Origin: Niastella sp.
GTDB lineage: Bacteria > Bacteroidota > Bacteroidia > Chitinophagales > Chitinophagaceae
Assembly: GCA_017744515.1 (NCBI GenBank)
Contig: JAGIBF010000012.1
Location: forward strand, 265 to 64,264
Length of the DNA: 64,000 bases
Reading direction: 5' to 3'
The notes under the pieces are model-generated. The model was not told the DNA's origin. It searched no databases and saw only the letters and a program-made list of their open reading frames with translations. Shown here piece by piece: positions 46,290-55,329 of the stretch. Positions within the stretch are counted from its first letter, which is position 1; every line of letters begins with the position of its first letter. Position numbers and translations under genes: made by a program.

Positions 46290-48674
46290 ATGAACCTACA
46301 ACTACGGAAAGTAGTTCGGCTGCTGGGTGAATACGGCAGCCTGCTGACGATGCTTGCACTATGCCATACTGCCACCGCCCAGCTATCGCGGCTGCGGGCA
46401 GATGGACAACGGATTGTCAATGCCGGCAACCAGGAAGTTTTACTCAAAGGAGTAGGACTGGGAGGCTGGCTATTACAGGAAGGGTATATGATGAACCCCA
46501 ATTCAGGTGGCACCCAATGGTCGTTCAAACGCATCCTGTACAATCAGGGTCAAACCGATGCACAGGTCGATGCCTTTTACCAAACCTGGCGCAACACCTT
46601 CATCACGCAGGCCGACATCAACTGGATTGCCGACCAGGGTTTCAACTGCGTACGCATTCCCATGCATTATGAGCTCTTTCTGACTGCTGCACAAAGAGCT
46701 GTACGTAATTCAGTAGCGCGCAATTCGGCCAACTACACCAATTATGTGAACTCGATGACCACCTGGTACAACAACAACCAGTTGTTTACCGACCCCAACA
46801 CAGAAGGCTTCCGCACATTGGAGAACTGCCTCAACTGGTGTGCAGCGCGCGGCCTGTATGTGATCGTAGACCTGCACGCCGCACCGGGCGCACAAGGCAG
46901 CGATGCCAATATCTCTGATGCACTGGTAGGCAATGATCTTTGGAACAGGTCCATCTTCCAGGACATTACCGTTCGTTTGTGGCAGACCATCGTAACCCGC
47001 TACATCAACAACAACACGGTAGCATTCTGGGACCTCATCAATGAGCCCAACAATGTGCCCGGTGGCGGACAAGCCATCTTTAGCCTTACCAACAGGTTGG
47101 TGAATGCTATCCGCGCACTGGGAGACACCCACCTCATCATGATCGAAGGCAACGGATTCGGTAACAACTACGATTGGCTGGAACCTAACAAGTTCAACAA
47201 CCAAAGCAACCTGGTGTACAATGCACACCGCTATTGGATACCGGAAGGGGATGACAATATCCGCGACGGCAATCCCAATCAGATCAACCGGCTCATCAAT
47301 CTTACCGAATTCCGCGCCCGCTGGAATGTACCAGTGTGGGTGGGTGAAACAGGCGAGAACTCCGACGCCTGGTTACGTCAGAATGTAGACAAGCTCAATG
47401 GTGCCGGTATAGGCTGGTGCCACTGGACTTACAAAAGAACCAGCTCCAGTCCCAATGCAGCTTTGAGAAGGATTGTCGGCCCGCCTTATCTCACCGATGG
47501 TGTATCGGCCATGAGCGGCGTATTGAACAACATCCAATTTGCCAATACAGTAGTGAACAGCGGACCGTTGACGGCCGTTGATCCACGCAGAGGTAGTTCT
47601 ACCACTTGTACCGGCGCTTACAATGCAGTTCCTGGCACTATACAGGCAGAAGCCTTTTGCGCCATGAGTGGCATACAAACAGAAGCCTGCACCGATGCGG
47701 GTGGAGGATTGGATGTAGGGCATATCGATGCGGGCGATTGGCTGGGTTATCGTATCAATGTGCCCACTGCAGGAACCTATACCATCCAATACCGGGTAGC
47801 CAGCCTGAATGGTGGCGGCAGTATCCGTTTCGAACGCTTTGGGGGCGGCACGGTATTCGGCACGATCGCAGTACCTGCAACGGGTGGCTGGCAAACCTGG
47901 CAAACGATCTCCCATACCGTGCAGCTGCCGGCAGGACAACAGGAAGTAGGTATTGCCGCACCGGCAGGAGGGTTCAACATCAACTGGTTCAGCATTAGCG
48001 GTAATACATCATCCACAGCGCCTATCGGACAGATCATCACCTTGCGTGGGTTCAATAACATGTTTGTGTCAGGAGAAAATGGTACACAAGCCATGCGTTG
48101 CAGCCGTGCCACTGCGGGCGATTGGGAAAGGTTCTCCGTATTGGATGGCGGCAATGGAACCATCATGCTGCGCAGCATGGCCAAATACGTTTCATCAGAA
48201 AACGGTACACAAGCCATTACCTGCAGCCGTGCCACACCCGGCGCCTGGGAACGCTTTACCTGGATAGTAAATGCAGATAATACCATTTCCCTGCGCGGCA
48301 ACAACAATATGTACGTAAGCTCAGAGAATGGCACGCAGGCCATGACCTGTACCCGCGCTACTATTGGAGGTTGGGAGGCATTTAATTGGACATCTGTGGG
48401 TACTGTTGCCAATGCCAGCAGTCTTACTCAAAGCGGTGATGCAGAAAATGACATCACAGCCATACAGGTATTCCCCAATCCTTCCCGGGGAGCGGTTACG
48501 ATAAAAGCACCTGCATCCGGTATGTTGGCGATCCTTGATGTTGCTGGTCGACCTGTCTATCAGTCAATCATCAAAACCACGCTTAATGTCAACAACCTGA
48601 AGCCCGGCATATACACGATCCGTATAACCGGCGATGATCAAAAAACAGCAACGAAGAAACTGATCATTCAATAA
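46290..48674 (+). CDS. Secreted GH5 glycoside hydrolase with CBM6, fascin-like repeats and T9SS tail
   Basis: 794-residue secreted enzyme, probably an endo- or exo-beta-glucanase. A signal peptide (about 1-30) precedes a GH5 catalytic domain (about 32-415): NCVRIPMHYELF, acid/base E252 in LINEPN, and nucleophile E353 in WVGETGE. A CBM6 (about 455-568; GHIDAGDWLGYRINVP) follows. Then come three fascin-like repeats (about 575-705) with VSSENGTQAMTCTRAT-type cores, and a C-terminal type IX secretion sorting domain (about 720-794; VFPNPSRGAVTI, NLKPGIYTIRI). It is therefore exported through T9SS and anchored or released at the surface. It is divergent from the sensor-regulator and closed by its own terminator. 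Confidence 0.88.
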   Translation: MNLQLRKVVRLLGEYGSLLTMLALCHTATAQLSRLRADGQRIVNAGNQEVLLKGVGLGGWLLQEGYMMNPNSGGTQWSFKRILYNQGQTDAQVDAFYQTWRNTFITQADINWIADQGFNCVRIPMHYELFLTAAQRAVRNSVARNSANYTNYVNSMTTWYNNNQLFTDPNTEGFRTLENCLNWCAARGLYVIVDLHAAPGAQGSDANISDALVGNDLWNRSIFQDITVRLWQTIVTRYINNNTVAFWDLINEPNNVPGGGQAIFSLTNRLVNAIRALGDTHLIMIEGNGFGNNYDWLEPNKFNNQSNLVYNAHRYWIPEGDDNIRDGNPNQINRLINLTEFRARWNVPVWVGETGENSDAWLRQNVDKLNGAGIGWCHWTYKRTSSSPNAALRRIVGPPYLTDGVSAMSGVLNNIQFANTVVNSGPLTAVDPRRGSSTTCTGAYNAVPGTIQAEAFCAMSGIQTEACTDAGGGLDVGHIDAGDWLGYRINVPTAGTYTIQYRVASLNGGGSIRFERFGGGTVFGTIAVPATGGWQTWQTISHTVQLPAGQQEVGIAAPAGGFNINWFSISGNTSSTAPIGQIITLRGFNNMFVSGENGTQAMRCSRATAGDWERFSVLDGGNGTIMLRSMAKYVSSENGTQAITCSRATPGAWERFTWIVNADNTISLRGNNNMYVSSENGTQAMTCTRATIGGWEAFNWTSVGTVANASSLTQSGDAENDITAIQVFPNPSRGAVTIKAPASGMLAILDVAGRPVYQSIIKTTLNVNNLKPGIYTIRITGDDQKTATKKLIIQ

Positions 48675-48690
48675 TAGAGGCATCATAAAT

Positions 48691-48721
48691 AAGAATGCGA
48701 GGCGATAAGCCCCGCATTCTT
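48691..48721 (+). terminator. Intrinsic terminator after the GH5 gene
   Basis: Stem AAGAATGCG / CGCATTCTT extended by GGC / GCC across one mismatch; loop GATAA. Confidence 0.85.
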
Positions 48722-48781
48722 ATTGCTATATCATCACATAACATATTTACCAACGATTGTCCATTCACTACTCACCACTCA

Positions 48782-51151
48782 CTATTCCGATCTCAAACGT
48801 TTCACCGGGTTCGCCAACGCAGCCTTAATCGCCTGTATGCTCACAGTAAGTAACGCAATCACAATAGCCAGCACACCCGCAATGGCAAATATCCATCCGC
48901 TGATACTGATGCGGTAGTCATATTGCTGCAGCCATTCATTCATCAGCCAGAAGGTAAGCGGTGATGCCAATATACAGGCAATCAACACCAGCCACACAAA
49001 CTCTCTCGACAACAACATCCACAGGCTGGCCACCGACGCGCCCAATACTTTGCGCACACTGATCTCCTTAGCCCTGCGTTCGGCCATAAACATTGCCAGG
49101 CCAAACAACCCAAGACAGGAAATAAAAATAGCCAACCCTGCAAAGATGCCTGCTAACCGGGCTACCTGGTTTTCAGTAGCGAACTTCTTCCCGAATTCCT
49201 CATCTACAAAACTGTATTCAAAAGGCCGTGAAGCATTATGCTTTCGAACGATGGGTTCGATCGCTGCCAGTGATTGCCGGAGGTCGGCGCCGTTCTTAAG
49301 ACGTACAAGCACCACTTGGAATTCGGTAGCATTGAAAAGAATGACGCCAGGTTTTACCGGGTCAAACGGGTTTTGCATCAGTACATCCTTGATAACACCA
49401 ACGATCGTTAAAGTCTGGTCGCCCATTTTCATGGTCTTACCGATTGGGTCTTTATAACCGATGGTGCGTAAGGCAGCTTCATTAAGGATCACGGCATTGG
49501 AATCTGTTTTATAATCCTGTGAAAAAGGGCGTCCGGCAATAAATTGCAGGCCCGCTGCCTTTTCATAATCCCACTCCGTCATCACTACATCCAGCGATAT
49601 ATCTGCATTAGGATCTTTGCCATCCCAGCTGAAGTCGGACCAGCTATTGGATATGCCCGTCATGGTGCTCGATGATTTGGCGACAGCGTCAATATACCCG
49701 GTATTCTGCAATTCTTGTTTCAATACCTGGTAGTCTTTACCCAGATCACCCGTTCCATCGATCGTGATAAGGTTATTATAATTATAGCCGGTAGAACGAT
49801 CTTTAGCATAATTGATCTGCTGCACAATAATGATCGTACTGATAATAAGACCACTGGAAATAGCAAACTGCGACACGACCAACACCTTCCGGAAGTTTAC
49901 CGCACTGCTCCCTTGCTTCATGATACCCTTTAGCACTTTCACTGGCAGGAATGAAGATAGATACCAGGCAGGGTAACTACCAGCCACTAAACCGGTAAAG
50001 AGACAAACGATCAATACCAGGCCCAGCAGGGATATATTCTTAAGATCGAACTGAATGTTTTCAAAACCGAATTCCTTCAGAAGCGGGAGCAGCAGATTGA
50101 CGAACGCAACAGATAACAGGAAAGCGACAAAAGCAGTGAACATCGATTCACTGAGGAACTGTACCACCAGTTGGCTGCGTTGTGAACCGATGGCCTTGCG
50201 GATGCCTACCTCACGCGCCCTTTTCTCGGACCGGGCAGTAGCAAGGTTCATGAAATTGATGCAGGCGATCAATAATACAAAAATGCCGATGATGCCAAAT
50301 AACCGTACATAAGTAATAGCGCCACCTGTGTTCACCCAGTTTTTGTATTCACCATACAGGTGCATCTCTTTCAAAGGCTGAAGAATAAGCGTCTGATTCT
50401 TTAACCGCTTATTTTTTTGCACTACCAGTGGACCTATCTTTTTAGAAAGCGCAGCTATGGAAGCACCTTCTTTTACTTCCACAAGGTTCATGAGAAAGTT
50501 ATTACCCCAATTCGTTTTATTATCTTTTATAAAAGGAAATTGCTGTACCAGGAACTCATAAGGAGCGAGGAAGTCGAATTGGAACGTGGAATTTTTCGGC
50601 ACATCCTTAATAACAGCCGTAACATGCTTGTTGAACTCATTATCTACCTGAACGGTCTTGCCCATGGGATCTTCCGTGCCAAACAATGTTTGGGCCAGCG
50701 ACTCGGTAAGTATTATGGCTGTAGGGTCGTTTAAAGCAGTTTTGAGATCCCCTTTAACAGCAGCGAAAGTGAACATTTGCAGAAAGTCTGGGTCTACACA
50801 ATGCCCACGTTTACTGAACTTCTCCTTATCTTTCGAAATACTATACTTGCCGCCCCAATCCATCCGGGTAACCCGCTTAATCTCAGGGTAGTTCTTCTTC
50901 AGTTCATAATATAGCGGTAGCATCACACCCGTCTGTGTACCCTTTTCATTATTGAACAGCGTATGCTTTCGCACAATGGCAAGGCGGTCGATGTTCTCAT
51001 TGAAAGTATCGAAGCTACGTTCATACTGGATCCACATCCCGATCAGGATAGCAAAAGCCATCCCAATGGCCAGGCCGAATACATTGATGAACGACAGCAT
51101 CTTGTTGCGCGAGAAATTGCGCCAGACAATCTTGAAATAGTTCTTAAACAT
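48782..51151 (-). CDS. MacB-type ABC transporter permease (FtsX family)
   Basis: 789-residue inner-membrane permease of the large Bacteroidota family that starts MFKNYFKIVWRNFSRNK. Helix 1 (about 21-41) is followed by a MacB periplasmic core domain (about 45-245) and three helices (about 285-440) with ATARSEKRAREVGIRKAIGS. A further helix, a second periplasmic domain (about 470-650) and three C-terminal helices with AERRAKEISVRKVLGAS complete the tandem FtsX layout. No ATPase gene is adjacent, which is common for this family. Substrate unknown; roles in antimicrobial peptide or lipoprotein export are known for relatives. Confidence 0.88.
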   Translation of the reverse strand: MFKNYFKIVWRNFSRNKMLSFINVFGLAIGMAFAILIGMWIQYERSFDTFNENIDRLAIVRKHTLFNNEKGTQTGVMLPLYYELKKNYPEIKRVTRMDWGGKYSISKDKEKFSKRGHCVDPDFLQMFTFAAVKGDLKTALNDPTAIILTESLAQTLFGTEDPMGKTVQVDNEFNKHVTAVIKDVPKNSTFQFDFLAPYEFLVQQFPFIKDNKTNWGNNFLMNLVEVKEGASIAALSKKIGPLVVQKNKRLKNQTLILQPLKEMHLYGEYKNWVNTGGAITYVRLFGIIGIFVLLIACINFMNLATARSEKRAREVGIRKAIGSQRSQLVVQFLSESMFTAFVAFLLSVAFVNLLLPLLKEFGFENIQFDLKNISLLGLVLIVCLFTGLVAGSYPAWYLSSFLPVKVLKGIMKQGSSAVNFRKVLVVSQFAISSGLIISTIIIVQQINYAKDRSTGYNYNNLITIDGTGDLGKDYQVLKQELQNTGYIDAVAKSSSTMTGISNSWSDFSWDGKDPNADISLDVVMTEWDYEKAAGLQFIAGRPFSQDYKTDSNAVILNEAALRTIGYKDPIGKTMKMGDQTLTIVGVIKDVLMQNPFDPVKPGVILFNATEFQVVLVRLKNGADLRQSLAAIEPIVRKHNASRPFEYSFVDEEFGKKFATENQVARLAGIFAGLAIFISCLGLFGLAMFMAERRAKEISVRKVLGASVASLWMLLSREFVWLVLIACILASPLTFWLMNEWLQQYDYRISISGWIFAIAGVLAIVIALLTVSIQAIKAALANPVKRLRSE

Positions 51152-51282
51152 AGCGGGCGATTATATACATAACCGCCCGCCAACTTAATGCCAGATACTA
51201 TATAAGTGATTTACAATGTACTATTTATGATCAAGGGATAAGGATGTCCGCTTTCGATACAACGTTTGTACGGTTTGACGGT

Positions 51283-51672
51283 TTATTGAGGAATACTATG
51301 CAAGCCCACCCGGTTGCCTTCCGTGTCGATAAACACAGCCATAAAGCCGTACTCGGGAGATATTTCAGTTTTTGGAACAACGACCTTGCCACCGGCAGCT
51401 TCAATCCTGTTTAGCACGTTCTGAACATCCGGGTTGCCATTCAGGTAGATCAAAGGACCATCAGTAGCAGAAGGCTTGTAAAAACCTTCAGCCTTGCAAA
51501 TAGCACCTCCAATACCAGTCATCATGTCTGCAACGGGAAACATCCGCATTTGAACATTGGGTGTGTCCATAGGGATCAATTGCGTTTCGAAGATCGCTTC
51601 GTAAAACTTTTGCGCCCTGTCCAGGTCAACGGCAGGGAGCTCAAACCAGCTGATGGCATCTTTGAAAGTCAT
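51283..51672 (-). CDS. VOC-family (glyoxalase-like) protein
   Basis: 129-residue protein of the vicinal-oxygen-chelate fold with the two beta-alpha-beta-beta-beta modules: ISWFELPAVDLDRAQKFYEA in the first and LNRIEAAGGKVVVPKTEISP with GFMAVFIDTEGNRVGLHS in the second. ATG at 51672 was chosen over an in-frame TTG 33 bases upstream because it begins the first beta strand. This subgroup is often annotated as a lyase/dioxygenase-like protein, but the reaction is unknown. Monocistronic. Confidence 0.85.
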   Translation of the reverse strand: MTFKDAISWFELPAVDLDRAQKFYEAIFETQLIPMDTPNVQMRMFPVADMMTGIGGAICKAEGFYKPSATDGPLIYLNGNPDVQNVLNRIEAAGGKVVVPKTEISPEYGFMAVFIDTEGNRVGLHSIPQ

Positions 51673-51815
51673 AAGCAGTCGTTTTAAGGTGAAAGAATAA
51701 GACAAATTAGTAATAAGTCATCAATGGCAATCAGGAAGTACATGAACGGACTATTAAATAATTTCACACAGCTGAATCCTTTACCTTTAATCTAAACCTA
51801 TAACGTTTGAGCCAT

Positions 51816-53726
51816 ATGTTCTCGCGCAGAAAATTTATCAGGACAACCGCGATGGGCGGCACAGGATTACTGGCCAGCCTGCACGGCATAGCTTCGCTCG
51901 ATTGGCCGCAGCCACAAGCAACCAATGATCTATACACACTCAGTGATCAGTTGGTACGCCTGTGGGGGCAAACCCTGCTGAACCTCCAGGTGACAGATGC
52001 TTCCCGTAAAGAATATGGAGGAATCCTATGTCCCACCTACAAAATTGTACATGGCAGAGTAGGAGACACGATCTATCCATTCCTTCACCTGGCTGCTAAA
52101 ACCAAAGATGTTCGCTATATAGATGGCGCTAAACAACTTTACCGCTGGATGGAAAAGAACGTAAGTCAGGAAGATGGTTCCTGGCTGAACGAACCAGTAA
52201 AAGGCGCCTGGAAGGGCACCACCATATTTTCCATCATTGCCCTCTGCGATGCACTCCATTACCATGGAGATCTACTTGATGAAACATTTAAGCAAGAGTT
52301 AAGAACACGCCTCAAAAAAGCAGGTGACTATGTATACAATAACTTTACCATCGACTACGGCAATATCAACTATCCCATCACGGCATCTTATGGATTAACA
52401 TTCCTTGGAGAAATACTGGATCATCAGCCCTACAAGGTAAAAGGAAAAGAGCTGGCACATCAGGCATTGTCATTCTTTACCAAGAAAGACGGTTTGCTCT
52501 TTGGTGAAGGCGATCCCTATTACCAACCAAGCCCTAAAGGATGTTATTCCGTTGATCTTGGTTACAACGTGGAAGAATCTTTGCCTTCGCTGGTGATGTA
52601 TGGATTGATGACAAAAGATGAAGAAGTGCTGCAGATAGTGACACGTTCTTTACAGGCACACATGGAATTTATGCTGCCCGATGGAGGTTGGGACAATAGC
52701 TGGGGCACCCGTAACTACAAATGGACCTATTGGGGAAGCAGGACCTCCGATGGTTGCCAGCCCGCCTATGCGTTGCTGGCAGATCGTGATTCGAGGTTTT
52801 ATGACGTGGCATTCCAAAATACCCAACTGTTGCAACAGTGTACACATGATGGGTTGCTCTATGCAGGACTGCATTATAGATCACACAATGTGCCACCCAG
52901 CGTGCACCATACCTTTACTCATATCAAAGCCCTCGCCACCATTCTCGATCGTGAACCAATGAAGCTGAATACTGATGAACTGAGGCTTATGCTGCCAAGG
53001 GAAGATAGCTACCGCAGTCGCTTCTTTGCCGATGTTCAAACCTGGCTCATCAGCAAAGGCAGTTACCGCGCTACGGTGACAGGCTATGACCGGGAATACA
53101 AGAAAACGAAAAACGGGCATGCTACCGGTGGCGCGCTCACTATGCTGTGGCATCAAGCTACCGGCCCTTTGTTGACAGCCAGCATGAACGAATACCAACT
53201 CTATGAAGCCGGTAACATGCAGGTCGACAATGATCCACTTTCGATATGCCTTACACCACGGATAGAAATGAAATTGGGTAACACATGGTACAGCAATATC
53301 TGTGACCTCACAGCAACGATGCAGGAAAAAACAGTAAATAGAGATACTGTGATCACAATACATTCCAGGTTGGTAGATGGCAGCCAGCAATCTCCCGCTA
53401 TTGGTGAAGTGCAATGCATGGTGACTTATACATTCACGCCGGATAAGGTGAAATTTACGTTCGCTTACAAAGGCAATATATCTAAAGAAAGTGTGCGGGT
53501 GATATTCCCAATGATCTCGCCTACAGGAGAGAAAGTGCAGGGAATTGGTAAACGTACAATGACCATTAAAAAGCCAAAAGCAACCGTAATGTTAAACGCT
53601 AACCAGCCCATACAACAGCTACCTACCACGGGTGACCGTGTGTTCAACTTTGTGCCCGGTCTCGAAGCCATTCCCCTGTTTTTTGAAGGAAAAGACGTAA
53701 AACTGGAGCTGGAGGTGCTAAAATAG
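51816..53726 (+). CDS. Tat-exported protein with alpha/alpha toroid-like fold, function unknown
   Basis: 636-residue protein with a twin-arginine signal at the N-terminus (MFSRRKFIRTTAMGG; ATG at 51816, in-frame TTG nine bases upstream rejected). The N-terminal ~390 residues are helical with repeated motifs such as YPFLHLAAKTKDVRYIDGA and SYGLTFLGEILDHQP, and a central GGWDNSWGTRNYKWTYWGSR aromatic block. This resembles the alpha/alpha-barrel of polysaccharide lyases and unsaturated glycuronyl hydrolases. The C-terminal ~240 residues are beta-rich, as in the lyase beta-sandwich domain. A glycan-degrading role is likely but not shown; no specific family signature was recognised. Confidence 0.6.
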   Translation: MFSRRKFIRTTAMGGTGLLASLHGIASLDWPQPQATNDLYTLSDQLVRLWGQTLLNLQVTDASRKEYGGILCPTYKIVHGRVGDTIYPFLHLAAKTKDVRYIDGAKQLYRWMEKNVSQEDGSWLNEPVKGAWKGTTIFSIIALCDALHYHGDLLDETFKQELRTRLKKAGDYVYNNFTIDYGNINYPITASYGLTFLGEILDHQPYKVKGKELAHQALSFFTKKDGLLFGEGDPYYQPSPKGCYSVDLGYNVEESLPSLVMYGLMTKDEEVLQIVTRSLQAHMEFMLPDGGWDNSWGTRNYKWTYWGSRTSDGCQPAYALLADRDSRFYDVAFQNTQLLQQCTHDGLLYAGLHYRSHNVPPSVHHTFTHIKALATILDREPMKLNTDELRLMLPREDSYRSRFFADVQTWLISKGSYRATVTGYDREYKKTKNGHATGGALTMLWHQATGPLLTASMNEYQLYEAGNMQVDNDPLSICLTPRIEMKLGNTWYSNICDLTATMQEKTVNRDTVITIHSRLVDGSQQSPAIGEVQCMVTYTFTPDKVKFTFAYKGNISKESVRVIFPMISPTGEKVQGIGKRTMTIKKPKATVMLNANQPIQQLPTTGDRVFNFVPGLEAIPLFFEGKDVKLELEVLK

Positions 53727-53787
53727 CGCGCAGCATCTTTTAAGCTCAATTACAAGTGCCAGACATTCAATTAAATATAATTTGATC

Positions 53788-53871
53788 CATGCTTCATCCA
53801 TGCTTCAGGGTTCCTTCATCCATTGGTGAAAGGGGGTATTTGAAGCATGGTTGAAGCATGCCTGAAGCATC
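53788..53871. repeat. Inverted 11-bp-period array with GAAGCATG core
   Basis: The left side has CATGCTTCATC, CATGCTTCAGG and GTTCCTTCATC in phase. The right side has TTTGAAGCATG, GTTGAAGCATG and CCTGAAGCATC in phase, in the opposite orientation. The starts 53788 and 53799, and the GAAGCAT cores at 53842, 53853 and 53864, are exactly 11 bp apart within each arm. It shares period and AAGCA core with 7828-7937. Confidence 0.8.
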
Positions 53872-53965
53872 TTTTGTACAAGGTTAACAAATCCAGGCAG
53901 CCAGAAATTGTGGAATCGGTTATTGAGGATTATTTTGCGCGGGCATAAATGCTCAAAACCCGAAA

Positions 53966-54451
53966 ATGACCGTAAAGAAAATTATAATACGATCTGCCTG
54001 GCTGATGACAGCCTGTTTGTTGTTGGCTGCTTGTCAGGATACACCCGGCGGAAAGAACGAAAAGATCATTGTATTTTCAGAGGGTAGCGCAAAGAACGCT
54101 GTCATTGATACTTTTACAGAGTTTCCGCCAGAAATTGATACCTGTGCTGGTTACTATGCTGAAAGTGAAAAGGCGCTTACTGAGAAGAAGTATATATATG
54201 CAGATAATAGGGATGATATTGCTTTTGTAAAGATCAAGGGTGTGATGACGAAATTTACCTTGAGCAAGCCTGATACAACAGAGAAACCTCTGCCAATGCA
54301 GATTTGGAAGAATAAGGATTATGAGTTGAACATCATAATTAAAACCACACAGAAATTAGGTGAAGTGCTGAAACAGGAGGGCATTTTAATATTGAGGCCC
54401 AAAGCAGGAGGTGCTGTAGTCAAAAAAATATACGGGGAAAGAAGATGCTAA
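53966..54451 (+). CDS. Hypothetical lipoprotein
   Basis: 161-residue lipoprotein with lipobox LLAAC at about residues 19-23. The mature part has no recognised domain; it contains a TFTEFPPEIDTC segment with a second cysteine and ends ILILRPKAGGAVVKKIYG. Its end overlaps the start of the next gene by seven bases, so the two are translationally coupled. Confidence 0.5.
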   Translation: MTVKKIIIRSAWLMTACLLLAACQDTPGGKNEKIIVFSEGSAKNAVIDTFTEFPPEIDTCAGYYAESEKALTEKKYIYADNRDDIAFVKIKGVMTKFTLSKPDTTEKPLPMQIWKNKDYELNIIIKTTQKLGEVLKQEGILILRPKAGGAVVKKIYGERRC

Positions 54452-54714
54452 TAACAAAGAAAATAGGACAAACAGCTTTATTCTATGTAGTATCATTTTT
54501 ACTACTGTATTTGTTGGGTGAAGCTGACCATGGTGGACCCTGTTCACCCCCGTTGTGGATGATGTTGGGCCTTTTTATATTCTTTCCAGCCTGCCTTTTC
54601 CTTTTTGCATACAATTTTTATCAGGCTGTAAGCAAAGGAAAAGAGTATTTGCTGTCTGCTATCCTGCATGGACTTGTTATTGCCACTTTGTGTATAGGCG
54701 TTGCGACAGGATAA
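54445..54714 (+). CDS. Small membrane protein, hypothetical
   Basis: 89-residue protein with three predicted membrane helices (about 9-26, 36-57 and 67-86). A short loop, GEADHGGPCSPPLW, lies between the first two. Coupled to the lipoprotein gene upstream by a seven-base overlap. Family not recognised. Confidence 0.5.
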   Translation: MLITKKIGQTALFYVVSFLLLYLLGEADHGGPCSPPLWMMLGLFIFFPACLFLFAYNFYQAVSKGKEYLLSAILHGLVIATLCIGVATG

Positions 54715-54748
54715 ATATTTGCTTACCTTCAGGCACCAAATTACTGCC

Positions 54749-55096
54749 ATGAAAATCCTGTTGGCCATCATCGCTTTCATCAATGGCGGCTTCATGCTGC
54801 TCGACGGTATCTACGTCATGTTCAAAGGAAAATACATCGGGCCCGAAAAGCCCGGTCCCTGGGCCAACCTCTTCTACAAACTACAGGTAAACGTATTCAG
54901 GCTGGGGCCTTTATTTGTAGCGTATGGTCTGGTGTGGCTGGCATTCCTGTATGGATTATTGAGTGGGCAATCCTGGGCTTACAAACTGGGACTGATCATC
55001 GCGATCCTGACCCTTTGGTACCTGCCGGTGGGGACGTTACTTTCCATTATTGTATTGGTGCTGTTAATCTGGTTCAGGCAGAAGGTTGGCTTATAA
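54749..55096 (+). CDS. Small integral membrane protein, hypothetical
   Basis: 115-residue protein with about four helices (residues 3-22, 48-68, 72-90 and 94-112). The first loop has YVMFKGKYIGPEKPGPWANL, a pattern seen in small Bacteroidota membrane proteins of unknown function. ATG at 54749 starts the first helix; the longer frame from 54701 overlaps the previous gene and was rejected. It is on the same strand and 34 bp after that gene, so it is possibly the third gene of the operon. Confidence 0.55.
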   Translation: MKILLAIIAFINGGFMLLDGIYVMFKGKYIGPEKPGPWANLFYKLQVNVFRLGPLFVAYGLVWLAFLYGLLSGQSWAYKLGLIIAILTLWYLPVGTLLSIIVLVLLIWFRQKVGL

Positions 55097-55105
55097 ATAT
55101 CTCCG

Positions 55106-55222
55106 TTACTTCTTTAGTTGCCAGGCATACCCAAAATACTTTTTGAACGCTTTGGAGAAATTTAAAGGGTCTATGTGCGAGCACAGACAACGCCCGTTTA
55201 GGCCCGAACTATAAGGATTTTG
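55106..55222 (-). pseudogene. Possible remnant of an AraC-family C-terminus
   Basis: An open stretch of 38 codons before a TAA reads HIDPLNFSKAFKKYFGYAW near its end, which resembles the last helix-turn-helix of AraC-type regulators (pattern FSxxFKKYFG). It has no start codon and no upstream domain. Another frame of the same DNA is also open for part of the length, so chance cannot be excluded. Confidence 0.25.
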
Positions 55223-55272
55223 CTGGAAACAGGAAGTTTTGCATATTTACAGTAATGTTAATCTATCACCTT

Positions 55273-55296
55273 TGTCACCCTGAGCTTGTCGAAGGG
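55273..55296. repeat. REP-like half element
   Basis: TGTCACCCTGAGCTTGTCGA followed by AGGG, 34 bp before the start of the second sigma-factor gene. Confidence 0.75.
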
Positions 55297-55329
55297 TTGC
55301 CGGAGGGTATTTAAGAAACGATTACGATT

